From: Planctomycetota bacterium | Lineage (GTDB): Bacteria > Planctomycetota > Uabimicrobiia > Uabimicrobiales > JABWCH01 | Length of the DNA stretch: 35,984 bases | NCBI GenBank assembly: GCA_017993505.1 | Contig: JAGOMP010000007.1 | Coordinates: forward strand, 36,036-72,019 | Direction: 5' to 3' | Shown: piece after piece, positions 15,902 to 25,300 of the stretch | Layout of the letters: each line of letters starts with the position of its first letter | How positions within the stretch are numbered: position 1 is the stretch's first letter | Position numbers and translations under genes: made by a program | Notes under the pieces: model-generated | Told to the model about the DNA's origin: nothing | Databases searched by the model: none | The model's input: only the letters and a program-made list of their open reading frames with translations

Positions 15902-16930
15902 ATGAATGTAATTAGCCTTTTTTCTGGTGCAGGAGGTTTAGACTTAGGTTTTACAAAAGCTGGGTTTAATATTATTGCTGCCAATGAATATGATAAAACA
16001 ATCTGGGAAACATATGAGAAAAATCATAATACAAATTTAATAAAGGAGGATATATGCAATATACCTTCCTCAGCATTTCCTGAATGTGATGGGATCATAG
16101 GAGGACCACCTTGTCAATCATGGAGCGAAGCTGGAGCATTAAAAGGTATTGACGATCCAAGAGGACAATTATTTTATCAATATATTCGCATCTTACAAGA
16201 CAAACAACCGCTCTTTTTCTTAGCAGAAAATGTAAAAGGAATGATGGCAAAAAGGCATAGTGTAGCTGTGGAAAATATTATTTCGCAGTTTGAAAAAGCT
16301 AAATACAATGTATTTATACATCTATTAAATGCAAGTGATTATGGTGTTCCACAAGATAGAAAAAGAGTATTTTACATTGGATTTAGAAAAAATTTACATA
16401 TAAACTTTGAAAAACCTCCTAAAAAATACCCATATAAAACAACATTACAAGATGCTATCTATGATTTAAAAGATAATGCTATTCCTGCATTACCAAAAAA
16501 TAAAACTCATGGTGAAAATTGTAAAATATTAAATCATGAATATTTTATTGGTGCATATTCCCCTATTTTTATGAGTAGAAATAGAGTCAGAAAATGGGAT
16601 CAACAAGCCTTTACAATTCAAGCTTCTGGTAGACAATGCCAACTACATCCACAAGCTCCCATCATGCCCAAAATAAAAAAAGATAAACATATATTTGTAC
16701 CAGAACAAGAAAACCTTTATAGAAGATTAACTGTACGAGAATGTGCAAGAATACAAGGATTCCCAGATGACTTTAAATTTTATTATACTTACTTAAATGA
16801 TGCTTATAAAATGATAGGAAATGCTGTCCCTGTAAATCTTGCTTATGAAATAGCTCAAGCTATTAAAAAAGCATTCGAAAAAGCTACCTCAAAAAAAATG
16901 GAACAGATAAATAAGGAAAGCAATCTATGA
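15902..16930 (+). CDS. haeIIIM: DNA (cytosine-5) methyltransferase, M.HaeIII-like (GGCC)
   Basis: It methylates cytosine at C5 in double-stranded DNA. The conserved motifs come in order: I ([18 protein letters not shown]), IV with catalytic C71 (GGPPCQSW), VI (AENVKGM), VIII ([13 protein letters not shown]), IX ([18 protein letters not shown]) and X ([15 protein letters not shown]). From memory, resemblance to M.HaeIII runs the full length, including the target-recognition region ([23 protein letters not shown]) and the catalytic Cys position 71, so the predicted target is GGCC. The ATG follows AGAGGGGAAA. Its last four bases overlap the start of the restriction gene (ATGA), so the methylase is translated first, as is safe for such pairs. 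Placement between the kor terminator and mutY fits a mobile cassette. Confidence 0.93.
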   Translation: MNVISLFSGAGGLDLGFTKAGFNIIAANEYDKTIWETYEKNHNTNLIKEDICNIPSSAFPECDGIIGGPPCQSWSEAGALKGIDDPRGQLFYQYIRILQDKQPLFFLAENVKGMMAKRHSVAVENIISQFEKAKYNVFIHLLNASDYGVPQDRKRVFYIGFRKNLHINFEKPPKKYPYKTTLQDAIYDLKDNAIPALPKNKTHGENCKILNHEYFIGAYSPIFMSRNRVRKWDQQAFTIQASGRQCQLHPQAPIMPKIKKDKHIFVPEQENLYRRLTVRECARIQGFPDDFKFYYTYLNDAYKMIGNAVPVNLAYEIAQAIKKAFEKATSKKMEQINKESNL

Positions 16931-17883
16931 GTGTTAAAAGTCACAATCAAGGTTATGCATATGAATTTACTTATTTGATTACATTTTTGAAAGAAATATC
17001 TAAAGTAAGACCAGCGAAGATAGAAAAAAACAGTAGTTATTATGTTGCTGAAAAAGCTTGGAATACACTCACTGATTCTGAAAAGACTATATATAAAATT
17101 AGTGCATTAGCTGGAGTAAATATGATATTTGAACTTGAACCACTGATATTAGATGATGGTAATGATGAGTTAGTACTAAAGATACAATCTGATAATACAA
17201 GTAAAGAAAGCGATGTAAGAGATATTCTTATTATTAGAAGAAGCATTGAATGGGAAATTGGGCTTAGTGTTAAGCATAATCATTTTGCAGTGAAACATAG
17301 TAGATTATCTAAAAATATTGATTTTGGTAAAAAGTGGTATGGAATAGAGTGTTCTAACGAGTATTGGAATGATATTAAGCCTATATTTGAATATCTTGAA
17401 AAAGAAAAAGCAAAAAATTCTAATTGGCGTGAATTACCGAATAAAGAAGATGATATTTATATACCATTATTAAATGCCTTCAAAAATGAACTTAAGAAGC
17501 AAAGTACTGTATTTGGAAAAGATATTCCTAAATTGATAGTAGAATATCTTATAGGGAAATTTGATTTTTATAAAGTTATAGGGATTGATAGTAAAAGAAT
17601 AACTAAAATTCAAAGTTATAATTTAAGAGGAACATTAAATAAACAAGGTAAAATTAAAAAGAAAAAGATGAATGTACCTATATCAACTCTCCCAACAAGA
17701 ATTGTTAGCTTAGAATATAAACCAAATAGTAAAAATACCTTAGAATTATATCTTGATAAAGGCTGGCAATTTAGTTTTAGAATACACAATGCATCAACTA
17801 AAGTGGAGCCAAGTTTGAAATTTGATATACAGATAATTGGAATTCCTACAACTATTATTTCAATTGATTGTAAATGGAAATAG
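16927..17883 (+). CDS. haeIIIR: HaeIII-family type II restriction endonuclease
   Basis: The predicted product cleaves unmethylated GGCC. The call rests on three points: overlap with the M.HaeIII-like gene, a 318-residue length close to R.HaeIII, and the family-like opening [10 protein letters not shown] and central block [10 protein letters not shown] ... [20 protein letters not shown] (about residues 96-125). That block supplies acidic and lysine residues (D96, D99, E110, K116) from which a PD-(D/E)xK-type active site could form, though I cannot assign them individually. The protein is Lys/Asn/Ile-rich. No controller (C) gene is present; the order M then R with overlap may be the only timing control. 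The frame is intact, so the system is probably active. A different specificity is possible if the pair has diverged. Confidence 0.82.
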   Translation: MSVKSHNQGYAYEFTYLITFLKEISKVRPAKIEKNSSYYVAEKAWNTLTDSEKTIYKISALAGVNMIFELEPLILDDGNDELVLKIQSDNTSKESDVRDILIIRRSIEWEIGLSVKHNHFAVKHSRLSKNIDFGKKWYGIECSNEYWNDIKPIFEYLEKEKAKNSNWRELPNKEDDIYIPLLNAFKNELKKQSTVFGKDIPKLIVEYLIGKFDFYKVIGIDSKRITKIQSYNLRGTLNKQGKIKKKKMNVPISTLPTRIVSLEYKPNSKNTLELYLDKGWQFSFRIHNASTKVEPSLKFDIQIIGIPTTIISIDCKWK

Positions 17884-17959
17884 GAAAGAAAATTTAGATA
17901 AAAGAATTTTTTTTAATCTAGGATATATTTGTAACAAATGAAACAATCAAAACAAGTAG

Positions 17960-18019
17960 AAACTGTACTTTCTATCTTTTTATTTTCTGTGTTTTAAAAA
18001 AAGATAGAAAATACAGTTT
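17960..18019. terminator. Long bidirectional hairpin between the restriction gene and mutY
   Basis: A 22-bp stem with one mismatch pairs 17960-17981 (aaactgtactttctatc...) with 17998-18019 across a 16-base loop. A/T runs flank the loop and the hairpin. It sits between convergent genes and could stop transcription from both sides. Confidence 0.7.
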
Positions 18020-18074
18020 TATAGTTTTCTCTCTTGTGTATGTATAAATTTTCTCTTATGTATTGTTGTTGCAT

Positions 18075-19115
18075 TTATTTTTGTTTTGCAAAGATTTTTA
18101 ATAAAGCAGAAGCAACTAAATGATTGGGTGCATTTTGTTGGGGCGTCCAAAAACAATTTTCTTGTTGTAAAATTTTATCAGGAATAGAGAGATTGTCTAT
18201 AATATGTGAATAGATGTGGATATTATGGTGCGTAATAGCATGTTTTATAGGATTGCTATATTTTTTTTCTGAAATGCTAGGTATGGGTAAATTTTGAAAG
18301 GATGAAATTGTTTTATCTTCAAATATTAATGTACTAGGTAAGGAAGTTTGATTTTGTAGAAAATAAAAATTCCCCCATTTTTGCAATAAAATATTTGCTT
18401 TGTTGCGTATAATAAACACATGCCAATCCACATGTATTTTTTCTTTTTTCTGTTTTTTTACAGGATATTTTTCTACATCATTATGTTGAAATCCTTGACA
18501 AAAGGACGAGATGGGACAAAGGGAACATTTAGGACGTAGAAGACAAATTTTTTGTCCTAATTCCATCCAAGCTTCATTCATATCACCTGGAGTATGTTGG
18601 CTTTTTTTATATAAAGGAAGAAGAAATTTTGTACATTTTTTTGCAAAATTCATTGTATCTTGGCACTCATTCCAACGATGTATACGTGCTAAAATTCTTT
18701 TAATATTTCCATCTACAACAGGAATTATTTCTTGAAAACAGATAGATGCAATGGCAGCTGCAGTGTAGGGACCAATAGAAGGAATCTTCAATAGTTCTTG
18801 GGAAGTTTGCGGAAGTTGTCCTTGAAAGTGTTGGCAAATGTATTCTGCACCTTTTTTTAAATTTCTAGCTCGCGAGTAGTATCCTAGTCCTTTAAATGCT
18901 TGCAATACTTCTTGTTCTGTGGCATTACTCAGACTTTCTACATCTGGGAATATATGGAAAAATCGTTGCAATGGTTCTAATGCTGCTTGTATCCTTGTTT
19001 GTTGCAATACAACCTCTGCTATCCAGACTCTATAAGGATTTCTATGTTTTCTAAAATAATATTCTTCTCTCACTTGAAAAAACCATGAGAGCAATTCGTC
19101 CATAATGGATTTCAT
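18075..19115 (-). CDS. mutY: A/G-specific adenine DNA glycosylase
   Basis: Removes adenine mispaired with 8-oxoguanine, preventing G:C to T:A changes. The helix-hairpin-helix glycosylase domain has the catalytic E34 (AEVVLQQTR), HhH region LLKIPSIGPYTAAAIAS, and D135 in VVDGNIKR. The [4Fe-4S] loop is present as C191-x5-C197-x2-C200-x5-C206; the usual first spacing is x6, so the loop is one residue short. The C-terminal NUDIX-like 8-oxoG recognition domain (about 225-340) is degenerate: the usual FSH motif reads ITH in KHAITHHNIHIY. The ATG at 19115 has AAGGAAA six bases upstream; M5 is an alternative start. It is convergent with the restriction gene and divergent from the next large gene. Confidence 0.94.
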   Translation of the reverse strand: MKSIMDELLSWFFQVREEYYFRKHRNPYRVWIAEVVLQQTRIQAALEPLQRFFHIFPDVESLSNATEQEVLQAFKGLGYYSRARNLKKGAEYICQHFQGQLPQTSQELLKIPSIGPYTAAAIASICFQEIIPVVDGNIKRILARIHRWNECQDTMNFAKKCTKFLLPLYKKSQHTPGDMNEAWMELGQKICLLRPKCSLCPISSFCQGFQHNDVEKYPVKKQKKEKIHVDWHVFIIRNKANILLQKWGNFYFLQNQTSLPSTLIFEDKTISSFQNLPIPSISEKKYSNPIKHAITHHNIHIYSHIIDNLSIPDKILQQENCFWTPQQNAPNHLVASALLKIFAKQK

Positions 19116-19156
19116 GTTGTTTCCTTTTTAAGATTTTCCGTAAAAGAAAATTTTAT

Positions 19157-19186
19157 TTGTATTTCTTTATGAAAATAGTTTATAAT
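19157..19186 (+). promoter_or_regulatory. Possible promoter of the large unknown operon
   Basis: TTGTAT (19157-19162), an 18-base spacer and TATAAT (19181-19186) predict transcription from about 19193. The -35 match is weak (3 of 6) but the -10 is perfect, and this is the only gap between the divergent mutY and the operon. Confidence 0.4.
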
Positions 19187-19299
19187 AAAATTAAAGATGA
19201 AAAACAAGCTTTTTATTATTTATGCTGCAAGAAATCGTCTTGCTATATGTTCAAATTACGAACAGATATTACTTAATCTATTTAGGATGTTTTTTTATT

Positions 19300-22200
19300 A
19301 TGAAAGATAATCATAAAAATTTTGAAGAATTTGATGATTTTGAAGAATTTGAAGACTTCCTAGAAAATAATATTTTATCAAATAAAAACGAATCTATTCC
19401 ATCCAATAAAAATCTACAAGATAAAAATGAAAAAGATATATTTCAAGAAAATGTCCAAGAAAATATTTCTACTTTTGAAAATTTTGAAGACATCAATAAT
19501 CAAAATATGGAAAATCTTGATGAAGTAGATACAATAGAAGTAGACACAATACAATCAAAAGAAATAGAATCTAGCATGGAAATATGTAGTACGAATGAAA
19601 TGGATGATTCAGATGAAATTTTTGATTTTCCATCTGAAAAAAAAGAAATAGAAACGTTTGATTCTTTTGAGGATTTTAATTTTCAAGATTCTGAATTTGA
19701 GTCTGAACCAGATACTGAAATAGACCTAGATACTGAATCAGAAACAAACTTAAACGCTAAGGCATCTTCAGAAACAGAGGAAAAATTCATTGCTAAATAT
19801 CCAACAGAAGTAGAACTTATTGCTGAATTAGAACGAGAATTCATGACTAAAGAAAAATTTGTGTCTGACTCCCTAATCAAGACTGAATTCGCTTCCCAAA
19901 TTGAATCTGAACAAAAAACCGATCAAGAAACCGTGCAAGATGCTGAACAACATCAAGATGATGAACAACATCTTGAAACCATGCAACATCAAGAAGTCGA
20001 GAAAAAAGCCATGCAAGATCAAGAAACTGTGAAAGATGATGTACAACTTCAAGAAACTGTGAAAAATGATGTACAACTTCAAGAAACTGTGAAAGATGAT
20101 ATACAACTTCAAGAAACTGTGAAAGATGATATACAACTTCAAGAAACTATGAAAGATGATGTACAACTTCAAGAAACTATGAAAGATGATATACAACTTC
20201 AAGAAACTATGAAAGATGATGTACAACTTCAAGAAACTGTGAAAGATGATGTACAATATCAAGAAACTATGAAAGATGATGTACAACTTCAAGAAACTAT
20301 GAAAGATGATGTACAACTTCAAGAAACTGTGAAAGATGATGTACAATATCAAGAAACTATGAAAGATGATGTACAACTTCAAGAAACTGTGAAAAATGAT
20401 GAGCATGTTCTTGAATCTAGTCAAGAACATGAACAAGAGCAGGGCGTCAAACAAGAAGTTGAACAACTTCAAGATACCAAGCAACATCAAGATGCTAAGC
20501 AAGAATACGAGCATGTTCTTGAATCTAGTCAAGAAGGCATCCAAGATCAGAAAATTGATGAAAAAGTCAATCAAGAATATGATCTAAAAAATAATCATGT
20601 TCTTGAATCTGAGAAAAATCAAGAAAATATAGATGATTTTTATCATTTTAATGATTTTGAATTTTCCAAAGAACCTAAAACAGAAGAAGTGAAAATGTTG
20701 GAAGAAAATAATATGGAAGAAGATAGTGTCTTAGAACAAGATTTACAATCTAATCAAATAGATAAAAATGTAGAAATGTCTTCTGACCATACTATACATG
20801 CATTAGAAATAGCAAAAAATATATCTAATCCTTTGTTAGATATAAAAGCCAATAAAATAGAAAAAACATTGTGTTCGCCACAAGAACCTGAGAATCAAAA
20901 ATTTTTGGAGGTGAATATGGAACAACAAGAGACATTAGCCCCTTTTCAATGGCCAGGTGAAAAGGCTGTGTATCATTTTTATGTATGGCATTGTGCAGAA
21001 ACAGATGAAAGAAAAGAAAATTGGACTTCTGGTCGTTTTCCTTTTCTTGCAGCACAAATGCCACTTCCTCCCAAAGATAAATTAGACAGTGCTTTTACTA
21101 AAAAAGACTGGGGAATGCGACGTTTAGAATATAAAAAGAATGTTCCTCTATATTTTTATTATGCAGAACCATTCCAACCGTCATTCTATGACCCTTCTCG
21201 TTTAAATTACCTTCGCACACTCTATTTTACGTATTTTCCTGCATATTTTTCTAAAGTGCCTGTTCCAGGTAGAGAAGAAGTGCATGAAATTTATGGTCCT
21301 ATGCTGTATCCAGGGAAAATCAATGCTATTCCTTTTTTAGATGAATCAAAGGATATGATGCCTTGTATGGAATGGTTGCACATGAAACTCCATGCATTGA
21401 AAAGTAAAGATCCTTTAAAAAATAAAGTAGGGGCAAACAATCTTGCTGGTCTTGTGCATTTGCAAGAAATACTTCGTTTTTATTTGCGTTCCTATAGCTT
21501 TTTACTTTGGAGTTTGAATTATTTTTGCAACTATGATAACCACGCACGCCTTGGTTTTTCTTCCACAGGAAATAAAATTTATACAAATTGTTTTCCTATG
21601 GGACGCGATATTTTAGAGTATCTATGTGTTCGTACTTCATTACCTATGCAACGTTTGCAAAATGCACAAATTGATGATGTCCATATCCCTTATTATAGGC
21701 AAGAAACAGTGCCAACATTCTTAGGTTTTGGCAGTTTTCATGGTGAATCTTGGCTATCTACTAGTGAAAAAGACTGTGCTGAAAAAGAATTTTGTGAAAA
21801 AGACTTTATCGTATTTGACAACTGTCCTATGGAAAACAAAGAGGATGGAACAGTAGCTTCGCGAGAAATACGCACAGCAGAAAATTTTCGTTTGTTCCAT
21901 AAACTTTGGCAAGAAGAGATTTTCGCTAGCATAGATCAACTTTTAGCAGAACATAAAATCAAAATTATGGTTCGTCGTTTTTCTACAGACCCTAATCTTC
22001 CTTTGAGTTTAGCAGACAGTAACATAAAAGATACAAAAATTGATCCTGTAAAATTGTACCAAGCTACTCTAGAACTTCGTCCTAAAGATATTTCAAAAAA
22101 GACAAGATACTTGCGGAATTTCCTTTCTCCTGAATTGGCTACAGAATTTTATAATATTTTTCAACATGATGCCATAGAAACACCCCGTAATAATATTTTT

Positions 22201-22380
22201 ATCCAAGAAAAACCAGCAGATTGGAATTTCGTTGCCTACTTAACGTATGATGGAGATCTCACTACTGGAAATTTAGAAAAGAAAACATTAGTTGATTTTT
22301 TTCAACCAGATGCCCTTCCAGTAGATAATCCACGAGAAATTCTTCCACGTGGCATTCTTCCTTTTGTCCTAAGACCATAA
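19300..22380 (+). CDS. Very large protein, acidic repeat N-terminus and unknown C-terminal domain
   Basis: I recognise no family. I prefer ATG 19300 (1026 residues). An in-frame ATG at 19222 would add 26 hydrophobic residues without a ribosome site, which might alternatively be a signal anchor. The first half is disordered and acidic. It has FEEFDDFEEFEDF-type aromatic-acidic motifs at the start, a Glu/Asp linker, twelve ETVKDDVQLQ-type decapeptides, then EHVLESSQ repeats. The second half (about residues 550-1026) is ordinary globular sequence rich in Tyr, Phe and Trp (FQWPGEKAVYHFYVWHCAE near its start). It has no transmembrane helix, signal peptide or nucleotide-binding motif. The next gene starts 16 bases later, so the two form an operon. 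Both are flanked by inward-facing mutY and mnmE on the opposite strand. The role is unknown; the layout suggests a partner or scaffold protein with a long flexible arm. Confidence 0.8.
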   Translation: MKDNHKNFEEFDDFEEFEDFLENNILSNKNESIPSNKNLQDKNEKDIFQENVQENISTFENFEDINNQNMENLDEVDTIEVDTIQSKEIESSMEICSTNEMDDSDEIFDFPSEKKEIETFDSFEDFNFQDSEFESEPDTEIDLDTESETNLNAKASSETEEKFIAKYPTEVELIAELEREFMTKEKFVSDSLIKTEFASQIESEQKTDQETVQDAEQHQDDEQHLETMQHQEVEKKAMQDQETVKDDVQLQETVKNDVQLQETVKDDIQLQETVKDDIQLQETMKDDVQLQETMKDDIQLQETMKDDVQLQETVKDDVQYQETMKDDVQLQETMKDDVQLQETVKDDVQYQETMKDDVQLQETVKNDEHVLESSQEHEQEQGVKQEVEQLQDTKQHQDAKQEYEHVLESSQEGIQDQKIDEKVNQEYDLKNNHVLESEKNQENIDDFYHFNDFEFSKEPKTEEVKMLEENNMEEDSVLEQDLQSNQIDKNVEMSSDHTIHALEIAKNISNPLLDIKANKIEKTLCSPQEPENQKFLEVNMEQQETLAPFQWPGEKAVYHFYVWHCAETDERKENWTSGRFPFLAAQMPLPPKDKLDSAFTKKDWGMRRLEYKKNVPLYFYYAEPFQPSFYDPSRLNYLRTLYFTYFPAYFSKVPVPGREEVHEIYGPMLYPGKINAIPFLDESKDMMPCMEWLHMKLHALKSKDPLKNKVGANNLAGLVHLQEILRFYLRSYSFLLWSLNYFCNYDNHARLGFSSTGNKIYTNCFPMGRDILEYLCVRTSLPMQRLQNAQIDDVHIPYYRQETVPTFLGFGSFHGESWLSTSEKDCAEKEFCEKDFIVFDNCPMENKEDGTVASREIRTAENFRLFHKLWQEEIFASIDQLLAEHKIKIMVRRFSTDPNLPLSLADSNIKDTKIDPVKLYQATLELRPKDISKKTRYLRNFLSPELATEFYNIFQHDAIETPRNNIFIQEKPADWNFVAYLTYDGDLTTGNLEKKTLVDFFQPDALPVDNPREILPRGILPFVLRP
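20023..20382 (+). repeat. Twelve 30-bp tandem repeats (ETVKDDVQLQ)
   Basis: Twelve exact-length 30-bp units start every 30 bases from 20023, and a degenerate thirteenth begins at 20383. Variation is limited to Val/Met at position 3, Asp/Asn at 5, Val/Ile at 7 and Leu/Tyr at 9. Tyr occurs in units 8 and 11, hinting at a 90-bp higher-order duplication. The repeat should form a charged helix or coil. A stop-free frame on the reverse strand is a by-product. Confidence 0.97.
20401..20535 (+). repeat. 27-bp direct repeats (EHVLESSQE)
   Basis: Identical 27-base copies lie at 20401-20427 and 20509-20535, each encoding EHVLESSQE. A shorter relative, NHVLESEK, follows near 20593. They continue the repeat-rich arm after the 30-bp array. 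Confidence 0.85.
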
Positions 22381-22396
22381 CAAAGAGGAATAACTG

Positions 22397-25300
22397 ATGT
22401 TAGATAATATGAAAATCGAATTGGGAAAATATTATCCATTCCAAGAACTGCAACGACAATGGGAAGAAAATTATCCAGAATCAGAACCATTGTCTATTGA
22501 ATTTTTAGAAGAAAACTTACCAAAAGCAATTCGCCTTTATCAGATAGAAGGCAATTTTGTGGCCTTTCACTTACAAGATTTATCAGACATTGCACAAATT
22601 TCTGAAGGAGTCTATCCTGTAGAACGTTGTAAAATTGATTTCCAAAATCCAAAAACATTTAGCATTTGTGCGAGTGCATGCGGATTAGATCATGGTTCTC
22701 ACACAGAAGGGCTTGTTATTTTTCAAGATAGTGATAAAAACTTTTTCGTAGAATTAAAAGATCTTCAACATAGAAAACAATTTATTAATATTAAAAAATT
22801 GTTTCAAGAAATACCTTTAAAAGTTCGACAAAAAGGATATGTATATCACTTTCCTGCTCGTGGAGTTGTGATTCAAAACCAAACATTCAGTGTGAATCGA
22901 GCTGCACATAATGCAGATTGCGATCCTCATTTTGCAAAAATGGATCTTTCGCAACAAAGTATTTATAGCCTCATCACATCAGAAGATTCCTATCGACCAC
23001 TCAATGTGCAATCTGAAGAAGGTCTTCGTTTGACTGTTTTTGATAAACCGTATCTCTCCATCGAAAATTTGTCTCGCAGAATTTATTGCAATTCCAATTG
23101 TGTGTTTGTATATGACTCTCCTTTACATTATGCACAACAATACCATGAAAATTACAAACACCTTATGCACCTTTCGTTTCGTTTTCCTGATCCTAATAAA
23201 ATTCTAGGATTTGACAAAACAGAAGCAGCTGGCTATGGAACGATCGCCCTTTTAGGAAATTCCATTGAAAAAAATGCAGGTGATTATGACCAATTTACAG
23301 AAAATTTTTCAAAAAATTTTCAACGACTCTACAATGAAGAAATTTCCCTTTCTACTTTGAGAAAAAATCGAACGTACATTGAAGTGTTTCATTCTGATAT
23401 GGGGGGAGAAACAAGAGAAGCAACTATGCAATCCTTTACTATTGACCCTCCACGCAAAAACAATCGTCAATGCACCATCCGCCCTTGTTGGTTAGGTTAC
23501 CGTCAAGAAAAATATACTGGTGGGAAATACCAAAACATTTTATTCAAAGACATGATTGTTACGAATTTGCTCATGGGGCTTTTAAGTATGCAATTTGGGA
23601 AAGTGGAAAACACATATGACATTACATCGGAAAATGAGAAAAAATGGAATGAAGAGTCGTTTCAAGAAGGGAAAAAAGCATTTCAAGAAATTTCTGCCTT
23701 GCTAGATGAATTCAAGGAAAATGAAGAAGAACTTGATAAATTGGGCAGTTATTGTGATTTGCTTCAACTTCCTATTTTTTCAAAAGCCATTCAAGAAAAT
23801 TATCTAGGCGATCCTTTATATTCAAAAGAAATCGAAGAAATTTTAGCACTCACAGAATCAATTCTCATAAGTCCACTTAATAAATCTGTTTTACCAGAAA
23901 TTACAAAACTCAATGAAGAACGACTCTTAAAATATTTTCGATTAGACCAACGCCCTGTTTCTATTCCGTCAGAATATTGTAGAAATCCTTCTCTCATTTA
24001 CAACATTCCACTTTCCCCCCTTGATATTCCTAAAAAAATTGCAAAATTTCTAACAAAAATCGACAATATTAAACTCACTATGCCAGACAATAGCAAAATG
24101 CGTCTCAAAGATGCATTAGTACATATTGCTGAACTCTTGAAAGTTAAATGGAGTGCAGAATTAGAAAAGACATATATAGAAACAGACGCAGAAGAAAATG
24201 ATTGTTTTCAATACAAACAATGTCGCACGATTTACTTGACCGCAGGAGAGGATACTTCTCTGATACAAACATATTCTCATCCTGATTTCTATCATCAAAT
24301 CGAATCATTCGTAGCAGGATTTTGTGAACTTCATATGGAAGAATTAACACAAATTAGTCTTTTTCGTACAGCTCAAATTATTTTGCCCGTTATTTGTGCA
24401 GAAGAGAGCAATAATTTTGCATTGATTCAAAAACGACAAGATCATTTTTACTTTGCACCTGCCACAGAACAAGATACAAAGATAGATACAAATTTACAAA
24501 GACTTTGCAAGCGAGCAAAAATTGCGTGGAATCAAGCTTACAAGGCATTTGAAAATTTTCCTAAACAACGAGAAAAATTTGCAGTAGATTCATTTGTTGT
24601 TCCTTTGCGAGAAACTTTAGGAGAAATCCTTGGAAATATAATTGGCATTATTAGCGAATATCGTTCTGATTTTTTAGACGTAGAACAATCATGGAAAGAA
24701 TTTGTCAGAATGTATAAACGTGAACCACGTCGTCAAACATTGCAAGATTGGCAAAGATATTGCAAAGAACAAGATACACCCGACGAAGTTATGCCCAACT
24801 TAACAGCAGCGGAAACTTCAGAAATTGACTTGAAAAGAAAAGCCGATCTTATGCGCAAACAACGAATTGATGCCCCGATTTCTATTGATTTGAAAAAAAT
24901 TAAAATTCCTAAATGGAAAGAAGATTCGCTACTCATTGCTCCTAAATTGCCAGAATTAATGGAAAAATTCATGAATTGCAACAAACAAGTTCTTCGAACA
25001 GAAGATTGGCAAATTATTCTCACAGGCATGGCTTGTTATTTAGCTATGGCAGATGAATCTGCATTCCCTATGATGGATGAAATTTTCAAAACATTAAATG
25101 AACAGATTCCAGAAGTTCCCAACCACTTAGTGAGTGAAGCCAGCGAGGAATTCGCAGAACAACAAAAAGAATTTGCAAAATTTTGGCAACCATTACCAGT
25201 TCCTACACAAATTATGGAAGATGATTTCATGGCACTCACTATCCAAAAAATTTATAAAAATTGGCTGGAACGAGTCAATAAACTTTTGCAAGAAATCCGC

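Noticed and set aside
15902..17883. Prophage or integrated element around the restriction-modification genes
   Set aside because: No integrase, transposase, attachment repeat or phage gene is visible; flanking kor and mutY are intact.
19222..19299. Hydrophobic 26-residue N-terminal extension of the large repeat protein
   Set aside because: No ribosome site precedes ATG 19222 and the composition resembles translated AT-rich leader. ATG 19300 fits better, although a membrane anchor cannot be fully excluded.
20023..20382. CRISPR array
   Set aside because: The units are contiguous with no unique spacers, are translated in frame, and no cas gene is present. The same reasoning excludes the 72-bp, 60-bp, 93-bp and 16-bp arrays.
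19873..20574. Long open frame on the minus strand across the 30-bp repeat array, repeating IIFHSFLKLY
   Set aside because: It is a mirror of the in-frame repeat on the plus strand; a 30-bp unit without a reverse stop stays open however many copies exist. No ribosome site or sensible protein.
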